DNA of 64,000 nt. Source: Tomocerus qinae. Lineage: Eukaryota > Arthropoda > Collembola > Entomobryomorpha > Tomoceridae. Numbering within the stretch: the stretch's first letter is position 1; every line of letters begins with the position of its first letter. Made by a program: the position numbers and the translations under genes. Shown here in pieces: positions 22,600 through 35,258 of this stretch. The stretch covers positions 138,529,875 through 138,593,874 of the forward strand of contig CM034546.1 in assembly GCA_020055645.1 (NCBI GenBank), read 5' to 3'. The notes below the pieces were generated by a model. It did not search any database. It worked only from the letters and a program-made list of their open reading frames with translations, and was not told the DNA's origin.

Positions 22600-24010
22600 A
22601 TATGATCTGACTGAAATTGGCAATACGTAATATATGCACGTTCCTTAAAAGCAAGATGCGCATGCATGCCTCTTCCTCTTAACCACCGAAATGAGTCGTT
22701 TCAAAATATTATAACATTTTGCCTGTATTTGGTGCTACGATCTACCTACAGTTATTATTTTTGTTTAGGAGCTTCCTTTTGATCAGAAAGTTGTCATTTT
22801 CCAACCGCTGTAGAAAATTAAAGTATATTTAAAATATTGTATTTACAAAGTTAACATAATAACTTAAGGGAAATACCGATGATATTTTCGGAATTGTTTT
22901 TATTACTGTGATGGGTGGCCTGCTGAATTTCTCTTGAGTGCTAGGTTCACTCCTTTTAGCTGGGTTCACTAGTCTATAATATAATCCTAGACTTGAAAAA
23001 AATTACCAATCTATGTTTGTCTTGGTAGGAGAACTTAGGAAATCTACATATATTACGTAATGCAAAACCCTCTCCCCCATGTGTAACGCCAGTGCTGGCT
23101 GCAACACTTTTGAGTACATCCTCCTCCCATCAACTGCACACGTAATATATGCATGTTCCTTAAACGCAAAATGCGCAAGCCCAACTAATGTTTTTAATAA
23201 TGCACCCGAACGCATACCTTCATGTGCTAAATTTAGTACATGGAGGTATGCGTTGGGGTACATTATTGAAAACATTAATTCCTTTAAACAACCGAAAGAG
23301 TCGTTTCATATTATTGTAACGTTGTAACATCAAAACAATAGAAATTTACACACGAAGGTTGAATGGTGGTGATTCGTGATTGAATGGAAATGATTGGCGA
23401 AAGGGGACATTTCGTAATGATCGTAACGTGACTTATTAAGTAGTATTTCAAAATTTCTAATCCAAATTGGTTCTGTTATATCGACAAACTTTTAGAACTG
23501 GGTTTACTTTTTTACTACCCTCTTGATTCCTTTGGCAGTTGGCACACCTTTTTGTAGAGTTAAATAACAGTACTGGGTAACTAACTATTTATTCTTTTAA
23601 AATATTTATTCCTAAGTTGTACTCATTGAATTTGTACGTATTTCTAAAATCCCAGGGAGAATCTTATTTTTTGATTTAAAAAGGGAGCTTTTTGGTGACT
23701 TTGTGGGATTTTTTTCAAAAATGGAGCCTTTCATTGTTCCCTGAATTTGATGCTACGATCTACAGTTATAATTTTGGTGCAGGAAATTCCTTTTTATCAG
23801 GAAGTTGGGGCTGCAGCTAATTTCACCAAACACAAGATAAAAGTATATTAATTTAAATATTTAAATGTTTAAATATTTAAATTTACAAAGGTGACATAAT
23901 AACCTAATAGGTTGTTTTCGAAATTGTTATTACTGTGATGGGTGACCTGCTGAATTTCTCTTGAGTGCTAGATTTGCCCCTTAGCTGGGTTCACTAGTAT
24001 TCTATAAAAA
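22600..24010. repeat. Locally duplicated repeat block
   Basis: 22730-22980 recurs at 23740-24010, sharing GGTGCTACGATCTAC-type sequence, TACTGTGATGGGTG, CTGAATTTCTCTTGAGTGCTAG and CTGGGTTCACTAGT. 22620-22700 recurs at 23140-23300, and the 23140 copy is interrupted by the hairpin at 23187-23276. Noncoding. Confidence 0.65.
23187..23276. repeat. Compact 90-bp hairpin (MITE-like or small-RNA-precursor-like)
   Basis: Two 39-bp arms pair with about five mismatches around a ~12-base loop, read from AATGTTTTTAATAATGC to its complement. The related repeat copy at 22655 lacks it, so it is an insertion. A tiny hairpin transposon is likelier than a host RNA gene. Confidence 0.55.
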
Positions 24011-25250
24011 GGACCTAATCTCAGAAGTATACTAATGTGAACACATGTACAAGACATGGAATCATAAATGTGTCAGTGTCACATGTGTGGGTCTGGTGAA
24101 CACAATAATTTCATTAAACATTATTTCCAGTGTACAGAATACCACTTACCAGTGGTAAGTGGTTTTTAATGGTGTTTAACGTTAAATACCACCACACAAA
24201 AATTAGTGGTATTTATTTATATATATAATCGTGGTACCGATAGAGCAATAAATTTACCTGTCTATATATCTATGTATGTAACTATGTGAAGTAGGATGAG
24301 TGATGAATGGTAGGGTACGTGCAATGATCTAGATTAGATGTAATAATAAGACCCCAAATACAAAATGCGCAAGTCTAATATTTCGAAACTACTGAAAAGC
24401 AGGAAAAAATGTATGTTTGTAATGAACTACACATTTTGATAATATTACTATAGATATAATATTTCAAAATCAAACCATATATTGACGGGTGAATATTTGA
24501 AAATTCAATCAACCAATGGAGGTTGGAGGACATTAGTCGCCCTTATTTTCCGATTGAGAAATTAATTAAAATGCCACATTCATATCAATTTTAAGTTGGC
24601 GATACCAAATCATTAATCTGGGCTTTAGTAACATTGATTTTGTAACTTTCGGTGAACAGTCAAATAAATAGGATTAATTTCATTAATTAATGGGGTAGTT
24701 GGAAATATTTCATAGAAAATAAAGTTTGAAACCCTTATTTTTGATATTTGATATTTTTGCAAGTCTTGTGTATATGTACTAGGCTGTTATAAGCTGACTT
24801 ATAAATCGGTAAAATTTACCATTTTTACCATTAAGTGCATTTTTACCGCTGTGATGGTAAAAAAGCCTAAAAAGTGTTAAATTTTGTACACTGATTATTC
24901 TCATTCTGGGACAAGTGTTTCTATCTGTATTACAAATTCGAACTTTATGTTTATTTTTTTCTTGTGCAAAGAGAAGTATCTGTAGTGTTGTGGGTACCAC
25001 AAAACAAAATAACATTGGAAAACATGAAACATCCCACGCCCACGTCGCCTTTCGTCCCTTAATGTATCAAACGCAATATGCAATTTCAGTTTGTCCCGAA
25101 AATACGCATTATGCATTTTCAAGCTGCCACCGAAAATACGCATACCCTTCAGGCTGTATATTGCGTACTCAACGTTGTTTTATTTAATTTTACTATCCTA
25201 TGTCCTTGATAAGGGTTGCAGTTTTGAAAGTACCTGTTACAGGAACGAAA
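24011..25250. other. Intergenic with truncated MITE ends
   Basis: 24131-24240 starts CAGTGTACAGAATACCAC, and 24800-24894 ends AAATTTTGTACACTG. Each is a one-ended relative of the complete MITE at 26572-26709. No host gene is seen. Confidence 0.5.
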
Positions 25251-25985
25251 TCAATTTATTTTACATTTCTTTTGATTTTGGGAGTCAGTATTAACCGATT
25301 TTGATTTTCTGTTAATGATAGTAGACAACATTAATCTATTTTGGTTTTCTGTTGATTTTGATAATCTATATTGATTTGTTTTTAATTTTTGTTCATTTTT
25401 TTGATTTATGATCAATAGGGCAAATCAGTGAAAATTTGGCACTTGGGCAGTTGAGCGGTTTGGCAAACCTTTCCAAAGTGCCAATCGGAAGATTGAGTTT
25501 GGCAGTCAGTTACAGACTGTGATTGGTGGAGAGCATCTGTCAAGACTTTGCGCGACTGCCAAGCTAAAAGGCATACTGTACATATATTTGTGCACTTGGT
25601 CACATCCCACTTGTTGTTATGACTACAAGATCAAAATTATTCACAAAGCACAACATGAGCGATAAACCAAAGTAAAAAATGCTTGTAGTCATAGAAATAG
25701 TCGTCTTACATGATTTAAAATAAATTGACTCAAATTGCAAAGTCATATCAAAAATTATCGAAATTGCAGTTTAGCAAAAATACTGCGCATGCCTCAGAAC
25801 TGCAACTTTTACATCTGCCAACTTGCCAAAAGTCCATTGATTATCCCAAATATTGATGTAATTTGAAAGACTATATTTCAGTAATCAAAATAGATTCATT
25901 TATACTAGCATTCATCCAAAAATGTACACAAGGTTGTCTTTACTCAGGCGAGCTTCTGCTACGACTTGCTGTAGGTTTTACCACT
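25251..25985 (+). repeat. Right-end fragment of the CTCGCCTGA family
   Basis: 25255-25420 holds degenerate TGATTTTCTGTTGAT units. 25944-25954 reads TCAGGCGAGCT and is followed by TCTGCTACGACTTGCTGTAGG, as at 59090-59125. The DNA between (25421-25930) differs and may be an insertion or rearrangement. Confidence 0.55.
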
Positions 25986-26222
25986 GTGGTGGTAATAAAA
26001 CCCCAAAAAGTTGCAAATTTTGCACACTGCCATGTCGTACCTATTACCGTAATGATCGAATTAATACCTCGGGGGAATTATAATTGCATGCTTACTTTTT
26101 GTGCAAGAAAAATTGATGTAGTTCCCCGGATGGGGAATTATTTCGAAACAGGGAATTATAGTTTCAAAGTCAATATTTATTAGATTATCAATGCATTATT
26201 TAAAAGTTATATTAAAATGTAA

Positions 26223-26834
26223 TTAATTTTCTTCGTCAGAGGAGAGTAATGCGTCCATATGTTCCGTGAGATTTACATGCATATCATCATCGTCCGAGGG
26301 CAGCAAAATGTCATCCTCGTTAATCAATGGCTGTTCCATTTGTGAAAATTGATTGCACTGCTTTAACCTTTCCAGTCTTTCACTGCAATCTTTGTCTGGT
26401 TCAAAGGCGGTGATCAAATGATCCTCACTTCCATCCACAGCATTAAGAATTCCACAAGAAGAAAAGGAATTTTTTTACATCTTTAGGAATGTTATCCCAG
26501 GCTTCCATGATCCAATTGCAGACAATAAGCAATGTGGGTGGCTTGGGGTTTCCTCCTTTGGTTATTTCAATCAGTGTACAAAATACCATTTACCACTTAC
26601 CAGTGTTAAGTGGTTTTTAATGGTATTTAACGTTAAATACCACTACCTAAAAAGTAGTGGTAAGTGATGATGGTAAAAAAGGCTAAAAAGTGGTAAATTT
26701 TGTACACTGATTTCAATGCTTCCAGGTGTTGTCACCCATTCATTGTATTGTGCCCGGATGGAGGATCGTTGTTCTCCTCCTTCTGCCATTTCAGATTTAC
26801 TGTGGACTGCAACTATTCTACCTTTAAATGCCAA
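26223..26834 (-). pseudogene. pogo/Tigger-type transposase, C-terminal fossil
   Basis: On the minus strand the reading QYNEWVTTPGSIEI continues, once the MITE at 26572-26709 is removed, into TKGGNPKPP, then CNWIMEAWDNIP and SCGILNAVDGSEDH. It ends in an acidic tail rich in D and E (DDDD, SSDEEN) before a stop at 26223. The W-x(2)-AWD-x-IP and CGI-x-NA-x-DG-x-ED pattern is typical of the C-terminus of pogo/Tigger DDE transposases. A one-base frameshift in the A/T run near 26460-26475 separates the last two blocks. The catalytic domain is missing. Confidence 0.75.
26572..26709. mobile_element. hAT-type MITE with 8-bp target duplication ATTTCAAT
   Basis: Ends CAGTGTACAAAAT and its complement ATTTTGTACACTG, flanked by perfect ATTTCAAT at 26564-26571 and 26710-26717. 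It is 138 bp. Removing it with one duplication copy restores the transposase reading across the site, which proves the insertion. Confidence 0.88.
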
Positions 26835-27711
26835 TCACATGTACTTACTGTAAGTGCACACGTACCAAATGACCTAAATTTTGACCGGGGAATTGTTTCG
26901 AAATGGGGAATTATAAATTCAAAGGCTGACATTTACGGGAAAAAATTGATATGGTTCTCCGGTGGGGGAACTATTTCGATGTGGTGAATCAATATGTGTC
27001 GATATTGATTATTACGGTATGTAAAATCACTAACTTACTTAGTGACGTTATTATACCCCTTCATTAAATTTGAATTGCTATTTTTGCAATGAATAGGAAT
27101 ATTTCACAAAATTTTAAAATCGTTAAAAAATTAATCGTTTAAAAATACTTTTATTGCGTTAATTTATTAATTTATTTTATGCCTATGATGACGTCTATAT
27201 GTCTAGTAGATTTCAGATATATATTTAAGACTTCTTTGCATGGAACCAAATAAATGAAAAAGAAAAGTGGATGGCTCTCGGTAGATAAAATCTTGTACTT
27301 TGCCATTTACACCAATGTAACTTATTCTTCGGAGGTAAATAATCCATATAAGTGCATGTTGGCGGAAGGAATGTTATTGTATAGGCATTGAAATGATGAG
27401 ATTAATATCCTTCTCTCCTAGTTCCTCCCAGCAGTGTTTTGTTTCGGCTACCTTTTTAGATTTCAGCCAGCCATCTGCTTTACAATGGTACAAAATGGTC
27501 TAGTAGTTAAAATGGCCTAGCATACTGGCACAGATATTCTAATTGTGGGCCCTGCCCTATATTCACTAGAAGACTTATAATGTTATACTACTTTCGTTAA
27601 TCATTACATGCAATATGAGGATAAAAGATAATAATATTCTTCAAGAAAAGGTGCAGAGTTTATGCTCTCTGTGTGTTAAAGTTACATTTCCCACTTGATT
27701 TTTCTATTTCG
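26835..27711. other. Intergenic, nothing certain
   Basis: Possibly more transposase debris near 27240-27480 on the minus strand, but no motif is clear enough to call. Confidence 0.35.
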
Positions 27712-27852
27712 GTCCAATAAAGTCCAATTCTGTCCAATAAGGATTAATTTGGTCCAATAAAGTTCAATAAAGTGTAATTCAGTAAAATTCGGTCCAATTC
27801 GGTCCAATTCAGTCCAATAAAGTCCAATTCGGTCCAATGAAGTCCAATTCTG
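27712..27852. repeat. GGTCCAAT(T/A) minisatellite
   Basis: About 14 imperfect copies of a 9-11 bp unit of the form GTCCAATTCG or GTCCAATAAA. Confidence 0.8.
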
Positions 27853-28799
27853 AAGTGACTTTATCCATTTGCATAGTTTCGGATATTCCCATTTCCCACC
27901 AATTTTTCTTGGACACCTGGGAATTGGGGAAAAGTGTGAAATAGTGGGAAAGTGGGAAATTTCAGGGAAATGAAAAACCTAAGTGAGAAATGATAATGGT
28001 TGGCCCACTAGCTCTAAGCGGCAATCATCCTTTAAGCTTAAATTACACCTTATCGATTGTCGATATTATACATGTGCTACATTTTACATTACTACCACTA
28101 TTACTAAATCTGGATTTTGGATACGGTGTGTTTCGATGTTTAGTTAGTCCCACTAATCAAAAAGCTAATTAAAAGCAAATGTTAAAGAAAGGAAAGACGT
28201 AAACAAAGTGTTTTTAAAATCTTGCAGCATAAAAATTTGATTTTTATACAGTTTATATTACATTTAAACAAGTATAATATTACTCTCTAATAATAGTGTC
28301 ACTACTCAGTTAAATAAAAGTAACCTCTTAATTACCGTAAGTAGATTATAAGCCTTCTAGTGAATTTGGGGCTTACTAAAGCAACTCTTAATACAACTCT
28401 TAGTATTTCTACGATCCCTAGATGCTGCACCACAGCACTGATGACTGAAAACTGATTATTTACACTCATACATTCTACTTCAGTGCAGTGCAGCGTCTAT
28501 CGGGCACACTGGTAATACTCCTTCCGAAAATGTATTCCATGATTACCTACCTATGGGCGTAAATACATAAGAGGGTCCAAAATGAATTAAGTTAAACTAC
28601 TTAACTATTTCAAACATATTTTATAGCAACATTTAAAAATAATAGTTTTTTCTTGAATAAGTTTTTATTTTTGGCCATTGTCTATTCTATTGTCATCCAT
28701 TTTAGCCAGCCACTATACCATTTTAGCCCCTGGCTAACAAAGACTTGAGACAACCCCTAATCCATTTTAGCCACTACCATTACAACTAGACAGTGACTA
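27853..28799. other. Intergenic with one short shared repeat
   Basis: 27875-27940 (CATAGTTTCGGATATTCCCA) recurs at 11866-11930 in intron 6 of P450 copy B. No gene is seen. Confidence 0.45.
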
Positions 28800-28807
28800 G
28801 TCAAACA

Positions 28808-29482
28808 CAAGGTATCGAAAAACCCGGGTTTTTTAGGAAAAAACCCTCGACCCCGGGTTTTTTGGGTTTTTTAGGGTTTTTTGGGTTTTTTGGGTTTAAG
28901 GGTTTTTTATATAATTATAGACATAAATACAAGCCTATACTATAGTATATATAGGAAAACTACAGCTGACAATAACAATAACCATGTAATCCTAAAACTA
29001 CCATTATTTACGTCTATAAAATCAAAAATTAAGGCATAAAAATTTAATTTTTAACATGTGTTAGTACAGTTACAGGCAGTAGTTTTCGTAAAAGCCTATA
29101 TTAATTATTATACTGTTTGACATGATAACAACTAGTGAAATACTATGCACTTATTATATATTACATTGACTTTAATAAATCGTGATTTCTATATATTCAC
29201 GTGATTCACTATACAGAATTACTGCAAGTATTAAAGTATAAAAAAGCTATAATATTATTTTGTTTCCACCTGATTATGCATTTGTTTACATTTTCGAATA
29301 GAATTATGACAAAGTTAGTTTGTTTTGCTTATATAGATGGAGCTTTAGTGCAAATTATTGTATGTTTTGTAAAAAACCCAATAAACCCAATAAACCCCGG
29401 GTTTTTTAAGTAAAGCGGGGTGGGTTTTTTGCCAAAAAACCCAAAAAACCCCAACCCATAAAAAACCCGACCCACAACCCTG
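28808..29482. mobile_element. hAT-type nonautonomous element with GGGTTTTTT iterations
   Basis: It is 675 bp, flanked by the 8-bp repeat GTCAAACA at 28800-28807 and 29483-29490. The ends are CAAGGTATCG and, on the other strand, CAGGGTTGTG. Both subterminal regions carry iterated GGGTTTTTT or its complement. The interior is AT-rich and noncoding. A one-ended relative lies at 19555-19640. Confidence 0.78.
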
Positions 29483-29490
29483 GTCAAACA

Positions 29491-29792
29491 CTGCTTTCGA
29501 TGGTATTTCTAGTATATGACATTTTACAAATAGGGGGCATGTAAACATAGAGCCAAGTCTAAAATATATCTAAAATTCATATAGGTATATAGGATATAAG
29601 TTCAGGTGAAAGGAAAAGGAATTGTCTAAACTCTTCCTGTAAGCACATAGTAGTACCTAGTAGAAAGTTGTAATATAAATGCTAAAAGAACTCATCTCTT
29701 TTAATGGGCTCCGGCCAACTTTTCATATTAGGTCGAATTGAGTCGCTAATACAAATTGTATATTTTTGTGCGGTGAAAGTAAGCTAAGCGGG
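29491..29792. other. Intergenic before the five-exon gene
   Basis: Nothing recognised. Confidence 0.4.
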
Positions 29793-29979
29793 CTAGATCT
29801 GGAGTAGAGTTGGCTGTTGAAAAGTAGACAGCGACTGAAGTGAGACGTGCGTGCATGCCTCTGCTATACTGCAGTGAATCTCCGCACAAGATCGATCAAT
29901 ATATTGAACGCTTTCCGCGAGTTTATACCTTAGTCGAGTTGTGGACGCGAATGAAAGCAGCTGTGTCGTAACCGTCAAG
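29793..29979 (+). other. Possible 5' noncoding exon of the five-exon gene
   Basis: This less AT-rich stretch ends TCAAG followed by GTAATT, a fair donor. The first coding exon is preceded by AACAG at 30011-30015, a fair acceptor. The start of transcription cannot be fixed. Confidence 0.35.
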
Positions 29980-30019
29980 GTAATTAAACCAAAGAAAACA
30001 TTTATTGACAAACAGTGAC

Positions 30020-33000
30020 ATGAGCGTGTTTTTCCACCGAGCAATCCATCCAAGACCTCATCCTTCGTCTACTGACAAGGGAGGATTTCATGACGGATGT
30101 GTCTACAAAATTATCAACCAACTCGACAAAACGGTCAGTAAAATAACAATTCTTGAATCTCACTCATTTGTAGCGTCAAAACTAATTTAGACTGAATTAA
30201 CCTGAATGAGAAAAGGTGGGAAATCGAGAAATAAGTAGAAAATAAGTATATAGACAAGTATAATCGTATAACAATAATGACATGCTAGGGTTTAATTATT
30301 CAATGTACTTGTGTTTGCAAACGGGTAGTTACCAAGTTTCTTCACAATGGAAAATCCCATCAAATATTTTCTAGTCCTTTCCCCATGCACAATAAAAAAT
30401 TTCATTGAGTACTTTGCTTCACCAAATTTTGTATTTGGAAAAGGACAGAAAATAAGCCATGTGCAATGGGAAAAAGCTTTGAAAATATTCGTGGTTCCCA
30501 TTTTCAGCAATATCTAGCTAATGTATATCATGCAGCCGTGTTTGCATGGTTATCGTAATACATTATCAAATGCATTTACGATAGGCACGAACATTTTTGA
30601 ACTTTGGGTTTATAAGCTACAGATTTTGTTGTATTTGTGGTTTCTGAGAAGGATTGTAAGGATTGTGATGAATGGATGAAAATGATAAGTCGTAAATAAA
30701 TAACGTGCAGGTGCTGCAAGTGGAATGGGAAGAGAAGGATGGAAAGCACATCTGCACCATTGTAACAGAGCTGGATGCGGACAGCGATACACAAAGATTT
30801 CGCGCAACACAAATCGGTATCAAATAATGTTTATATCTCTGCAAGATATTATCTTCTAATAATGCATGCATGTTGTGTTTACTACTGCAACCTACTCAGT
30901 ATTACATTTTTTATGCCACAGATAAGTCAACGAAGCACGAGAAGCATTTTCAGATGCAGTCAGTGGTGCAGAAGGAATTGAACCACGACTACATTTGGGA
31001 CTATGTTCCTCATGTCAAACACCTCATTCAAAATGTAATCAATTTATTTCATCCACAGCATTATAAATACTAAATACCTATAAAGGTTGAATGAAATTAC
31101 ATTTTTTAAGTTTCTGCAACAGTATTCAACAAATTCCTTTCTATTTTAATACTACATTAAATTTTCTGGCATGAATTAATGTTTATCTTTACGTCCAAAG
31201 TATCAAAATTATACTTTAATTAATAATTAATTCTATTCTATTTTTTTAAAAGAACTATTTCTGATTCTGCCCGTGAAAACGAAATATTACAACAGCTTGT
31301 TGACATTACTTTAATCGTATAAGAAAAGGGTAACGGTTACCATTTAAGGCTATGACAGAGCTTCAATAGAAATTTCTCCAATAATTTTGGAGAAATCTTC
31401 AAATAAAAAGTTAAGCGCGGAAAGTTGGAGTAATCATAATCATAATAATATCAAGGCCTACAATATTTATAAATGTATGAATATACTACACAGAAGCTAC
31501 ATTGAAGCGTTTGGCTAGTCCAAGCACGTATCCAGGAATTTGACCAAGTGGGGGCCCATCAAAATATATAGGTAAAATAAAGACATATTCGCAAAATAAA
31601 ATTTTTTGGATTTTTAACCTTTTTTGACAAAAAAATCGTATTTTTCTGAAAAGTTTGGGGGGCCTGGGCCCCCCCCTCTGGATACGTGCTTGGACTAGTC
31701 ACTGGTAGTTGTAGTTGTAACGACAATCACCAAAATGTCCCAAAAATAAAAATAAATTCAGGAGAATCAATTTATTCAAATGATTGTTGACAGTGAATTG
31801 CTATTTTTAGTTTGTAAGAGTTCAATAGTTGATCTAAATCTGTTTTGGGTCCATTAAGGAATTTAGGCAATTATCTCTATCGGGAGAATTTACAAATATG
31901 TACAGGGCATTTTTTACCACTAGACCATTATAATAAAATAATGGCTCAAGCACGTATCCAGTAGGGGGTGGGGGGCGCTCCCCTAAATCTGAGAAAAAGA
32001 GAAGTTTTTTCCCAAAAAAGGCCAAAAATTGTAAAAAAAACATTTATACAATATTTCGCGAATATGTCCTAATTTTTTCATTCTTTTTGATTTCGTCCCC
32101 ATCTGACCTAATTTCTAGATACGTGCCTGCTTTAACTTGCTAATTTTTTTAAAAAAACGGCAAAGTTAAAAACTGATGCTAAGTAATTCTTATCTCAGAT
32201 AAAGATACTTTCAATGAACTGAATATGTTAAAATTATATATTTTGAATGGAAAACTTATTTTGAATTTCATTTTCTGCCACGAATACGATATACATCACA
32301 TTTATACCGTATAGGATCAGGTACAAATTTTTGATACAATTTTCAGTCAAATGCACTTATTTTCATTTCTACAAACCTAAGAAGCACACATCTCATGTAA
32401 TAATTTATTCCATAGTTTGATACGTGTTTCTAACTCTGTCTTGTGTCTGCCAACTAGTTTTAAATTCTGCATCATGCAGAATACTTTAGTCTCATTGTTG
32501 ATTTTGGGCGTCGGTTGATTTAGGCATCGCATAAAGTGTGGAATCGCATGTGGTATGCCAAGAAGAAATCACAAGGATCTAGAGTATACTTCCTAAAACC
32601 AACGACAGACGACCTTTGTCTAACTAACATGGGGTGAGCCATAAAGTTCTATGAGCAAGAAATGAAATAGGCTAATTTCAATTTATAAAAAACTATTTTT
32701 ATATTTATACACTTTTATTTTATTTTTAATGTACTATTATCATCTAATATTTAACTACATTTATTTAATTAATATATAATGTTTAGTTTATTATGTTTAT
32801 TTATTTACTTTTGAAGATAATATTTTATTTGACTTAATCTATACGATAATATTTTATTTGACTTAACCTACAAGATAATATTTTATTTGACTTAATCGAT
32901 AAGATACTTTTTTATTTGACTTAACCTATTAAATAATATTTTATTTGACTTAATCTATAAGATAATATTTTATTTGACTTAACCTATAGGATAATATTTC

Positions 33001-34432
33001 ATTTGACTTAACCTATAAGATAATATTTTATTTGACTTAATCGATAAGATACTTTTTTATTTGACTTAACCTATTAAATAATATTTCATTTGACTTAATC
33101 TATAAGATAATATTTCATTTGACTTAATCTAAAGATAATATTTTATTTGACTTAATCTAAAGATAATATTTTATTTGACTTAATAGATAATATTTTATTT
33201 GACTTAATAGATAATATTTTATTTGACTTAATAGATAATATTTTATTTGACTTAATAGATAATATTTTATTTGACTTAATAGATAATATTTTATTTGACT
33301 TAATAGATAATATTTTATTTGACTTAATAGATAATATTTTATTTGACTTAATAGATAATATTTTATTTGACTTAATAGATAATATTTTATTTGACTTAAT
33401 AGATAATATTTTATTTGACTTAATAGATAATATTTTATTTGACTTAATAGATAATATTTTATTTGACTTAATAGATAATATTTTATTTGACTTAATAGAT
33501 AATATTTTATTTGACTTAATAGATAATATTTTATTTGACTTAATAGATAATATTTTATTTGACTTAATAGATAATATTTTATTTGACTTAATAGATAATA
33601 TTTTATTTGACTTAATAGATAATATTTTATTTGACTTAATAGATAATATTTTATTTGACTTAATAGATAATATTTTATTTGACTTAATAGATAATATTTT
33701 ATTTAGCTTAGGTACCTAATTATTTTAGATAATTTTTTATTTAACATAATCTTTTAGATAAGTTTATATTTAACTTAACTAATTTTTTAAAGACAATTTT
33801 TAAACTTAATTTTTTAGATATTTTTTAACTTAATATTTTAGATAATTTTATGTTTTATTTAACTCAATTTTCTTAGCATTATGATATAAAGTTTTACTAA
33901 TTTTGTTTGCGTATACATATACTATAATGTTTTTAGCTATTTCAATGCCCAATCGTAAAAATATAAAATTTTACCATTCTGTAAAGTACGATTAATAAGG
34001 GTACTGTGAGCAGGCACTTTGGTTGTATTATTTCTGATGAGTTGTAGTCCGTGTTTATTTACTAATAATTTTTTTAAATTTCCTACAAGTGGGAAGTGGA
34101 CCTGTGGCTCAGAAATTTACGGGAAATCATTTCCCTATACTTTCTTCACGCTATAATTCAAAACTTATTACAATTTTTTAATGTTTGTTTGGCAACAACT
34201 GCAAAGTATTGACCTCCTGCCACTTTTAGGAAATTTCAAAAACATTTGGAGAATAAATTCGAACTGCACTCTAATCCGAATTAATACACATAAAGTGACC
34301 GGTCAAAGTCCGCCTATTAACCAACCTTAATACAATTGCAGTAAAGGGAAGCCGGTTGCTTTGCTGCCAGCGGATCCGGAGCAGGATTTGCGTCAACACT
34401 GGACTTTAGAGCAGGCAGACCAGAATGAATAA
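30020..34432 (+). CDS. Unrecognised protein, five coding exons, ~177 residues
   Basis: Exons: 30020-30133, 30711-30816, 30922-31034, 32524-32633 and 34342-34432. Each intron has GT/AG ends. The phases chain without a stop (0, 1, 0, 2), giving 534 bp and ending in TAA. That agreement over four introns is strong support. The protein is soluble-looking, with no signal peptide or membrane segment. It has an acidic middle (TELDADSDTQRF), a charged helix-like part (KSTKHEKHF), an aromatic-basic segment (KVWNRMWYAKKKS, then SRVYFLKP) and an acidic tail (LPADPEQDLRQHW). I do not recognise the family and give no function. The ATG at 30020 is the first after the acceptor, but upstream coding exons are possible. 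Intron 3 carries two MITEs and intron 4 a 24-bp satellite. AATAAA overlaps the stop, and another lies near 34613. Confidence 0.65.
31521..31692. mobile_element. hAT-type MITE, CAAGCACGTATCCAG ends
   Basis: Perfect inverted ends CAAGCACGTATCCAG. Flanking 8-mers GGCTAGTC (31513-31520) and GACTAGTC (31693-31700) differ at one base. It lies in intron 3 of the five-exon gene. Confidence 0.78.
31947..32129. mobile_element. Second MITE of the CAAGCACGTATC family
   Basis: Ends CAAGCACGTATCCAG and, on the other strand, CAGGCACGTATCTAG. It lies 255 bp from the first copy in the same intron. The target duplication is not preserved. Confidence 0.65.
32813..33704. repeat. AATATTTTATTTGACTTAAT satellite with a unit-length gradient
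   Basis: From about 33177 to 33700 there are some 22 essentially perfect copies of a 24-bp unit (AGATAATATTTTATTTGACTTAAT, given here as two parts: AGATAATATTTT and ATTTGACTTAAT). To the left the units are about 28-30 bp and diverged, with CTATAAG or CGATAAG spacers in a repeating higher-order pattern. It lies inside intron 4 of the five-exon gene. Confidence 0.92.
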
Positions 34433-35239
34433 ATCTTGAACATTAATACAACGGCCTAGTTCAGGCCTGTTTATTACTCTCCACTTAATTACTACATTTT
34501 CTAAGCGCATGAGCTTACAAGAGTCCCGCATGCACGACTGATGTTAAACTGCACAGCCCTATTCACTAACCAGACAAAGTCAAGATAAGCGTGCCTTTAA
34601 CATTAGCATGCTCAATAAAAATCTACAAAATGCATTAATCTATGTATATTAATTTGAAATGTACCTGCACACAAGACACTAGAGTATCTTGCCATGGAAA
34701 TCTAGATTTCAGTTGTACAAGGGAATGGGGAACAACTAATTGCACTGCACGCCTTTTACTCAGGATCTAATCCTACCTTTCGTTTATCAGGTATAACGGA
34801 TAAACAAATAGCAACAATTGTTTACATGTGACAAGAAAATATTGTGATGTTTTTTACGCTTCAAAAAGTATACTCAACCTGCGGACCTAAATACTTTATT
34901 TAAATTAAACGCTAGTCACTGGTTTTCTAGTCAGAATAGTTTAATGTAAATAGGGAAGCTAACATGTGATTTTCCTAAATTGTTTATACTATCGTTATGA
35001 CTGTTCAATAAAGTCCATTCATTCATTATATCAGAAATGCGCTTGTAATTTCATTTTTCAACGATACTTATGCTAATTATTTTAAAAATAAAGTTATATT
35101 ATTCCAATCTCAAAATACTAAGTAACGTGTTATTTCCTTCTTCCGGACTAGGCCCAGCATTGTTTGCCTTCCTTGCTTTAAATTGCGAAAGGGGATTGAA
35201 ATTAAAATCATATTTTTTTATTTCGTCCATCACCTTTTG
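34433..35239. other. 3' region of the five-exon gene and intergenic DNA
   Basis: Holds AATAAA signals near 34613 and 35007. Nothing else is recognised. Confidence 0.4.
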
Positions 35240-35258
35240 CTACTTAAACTTAAGAGGA

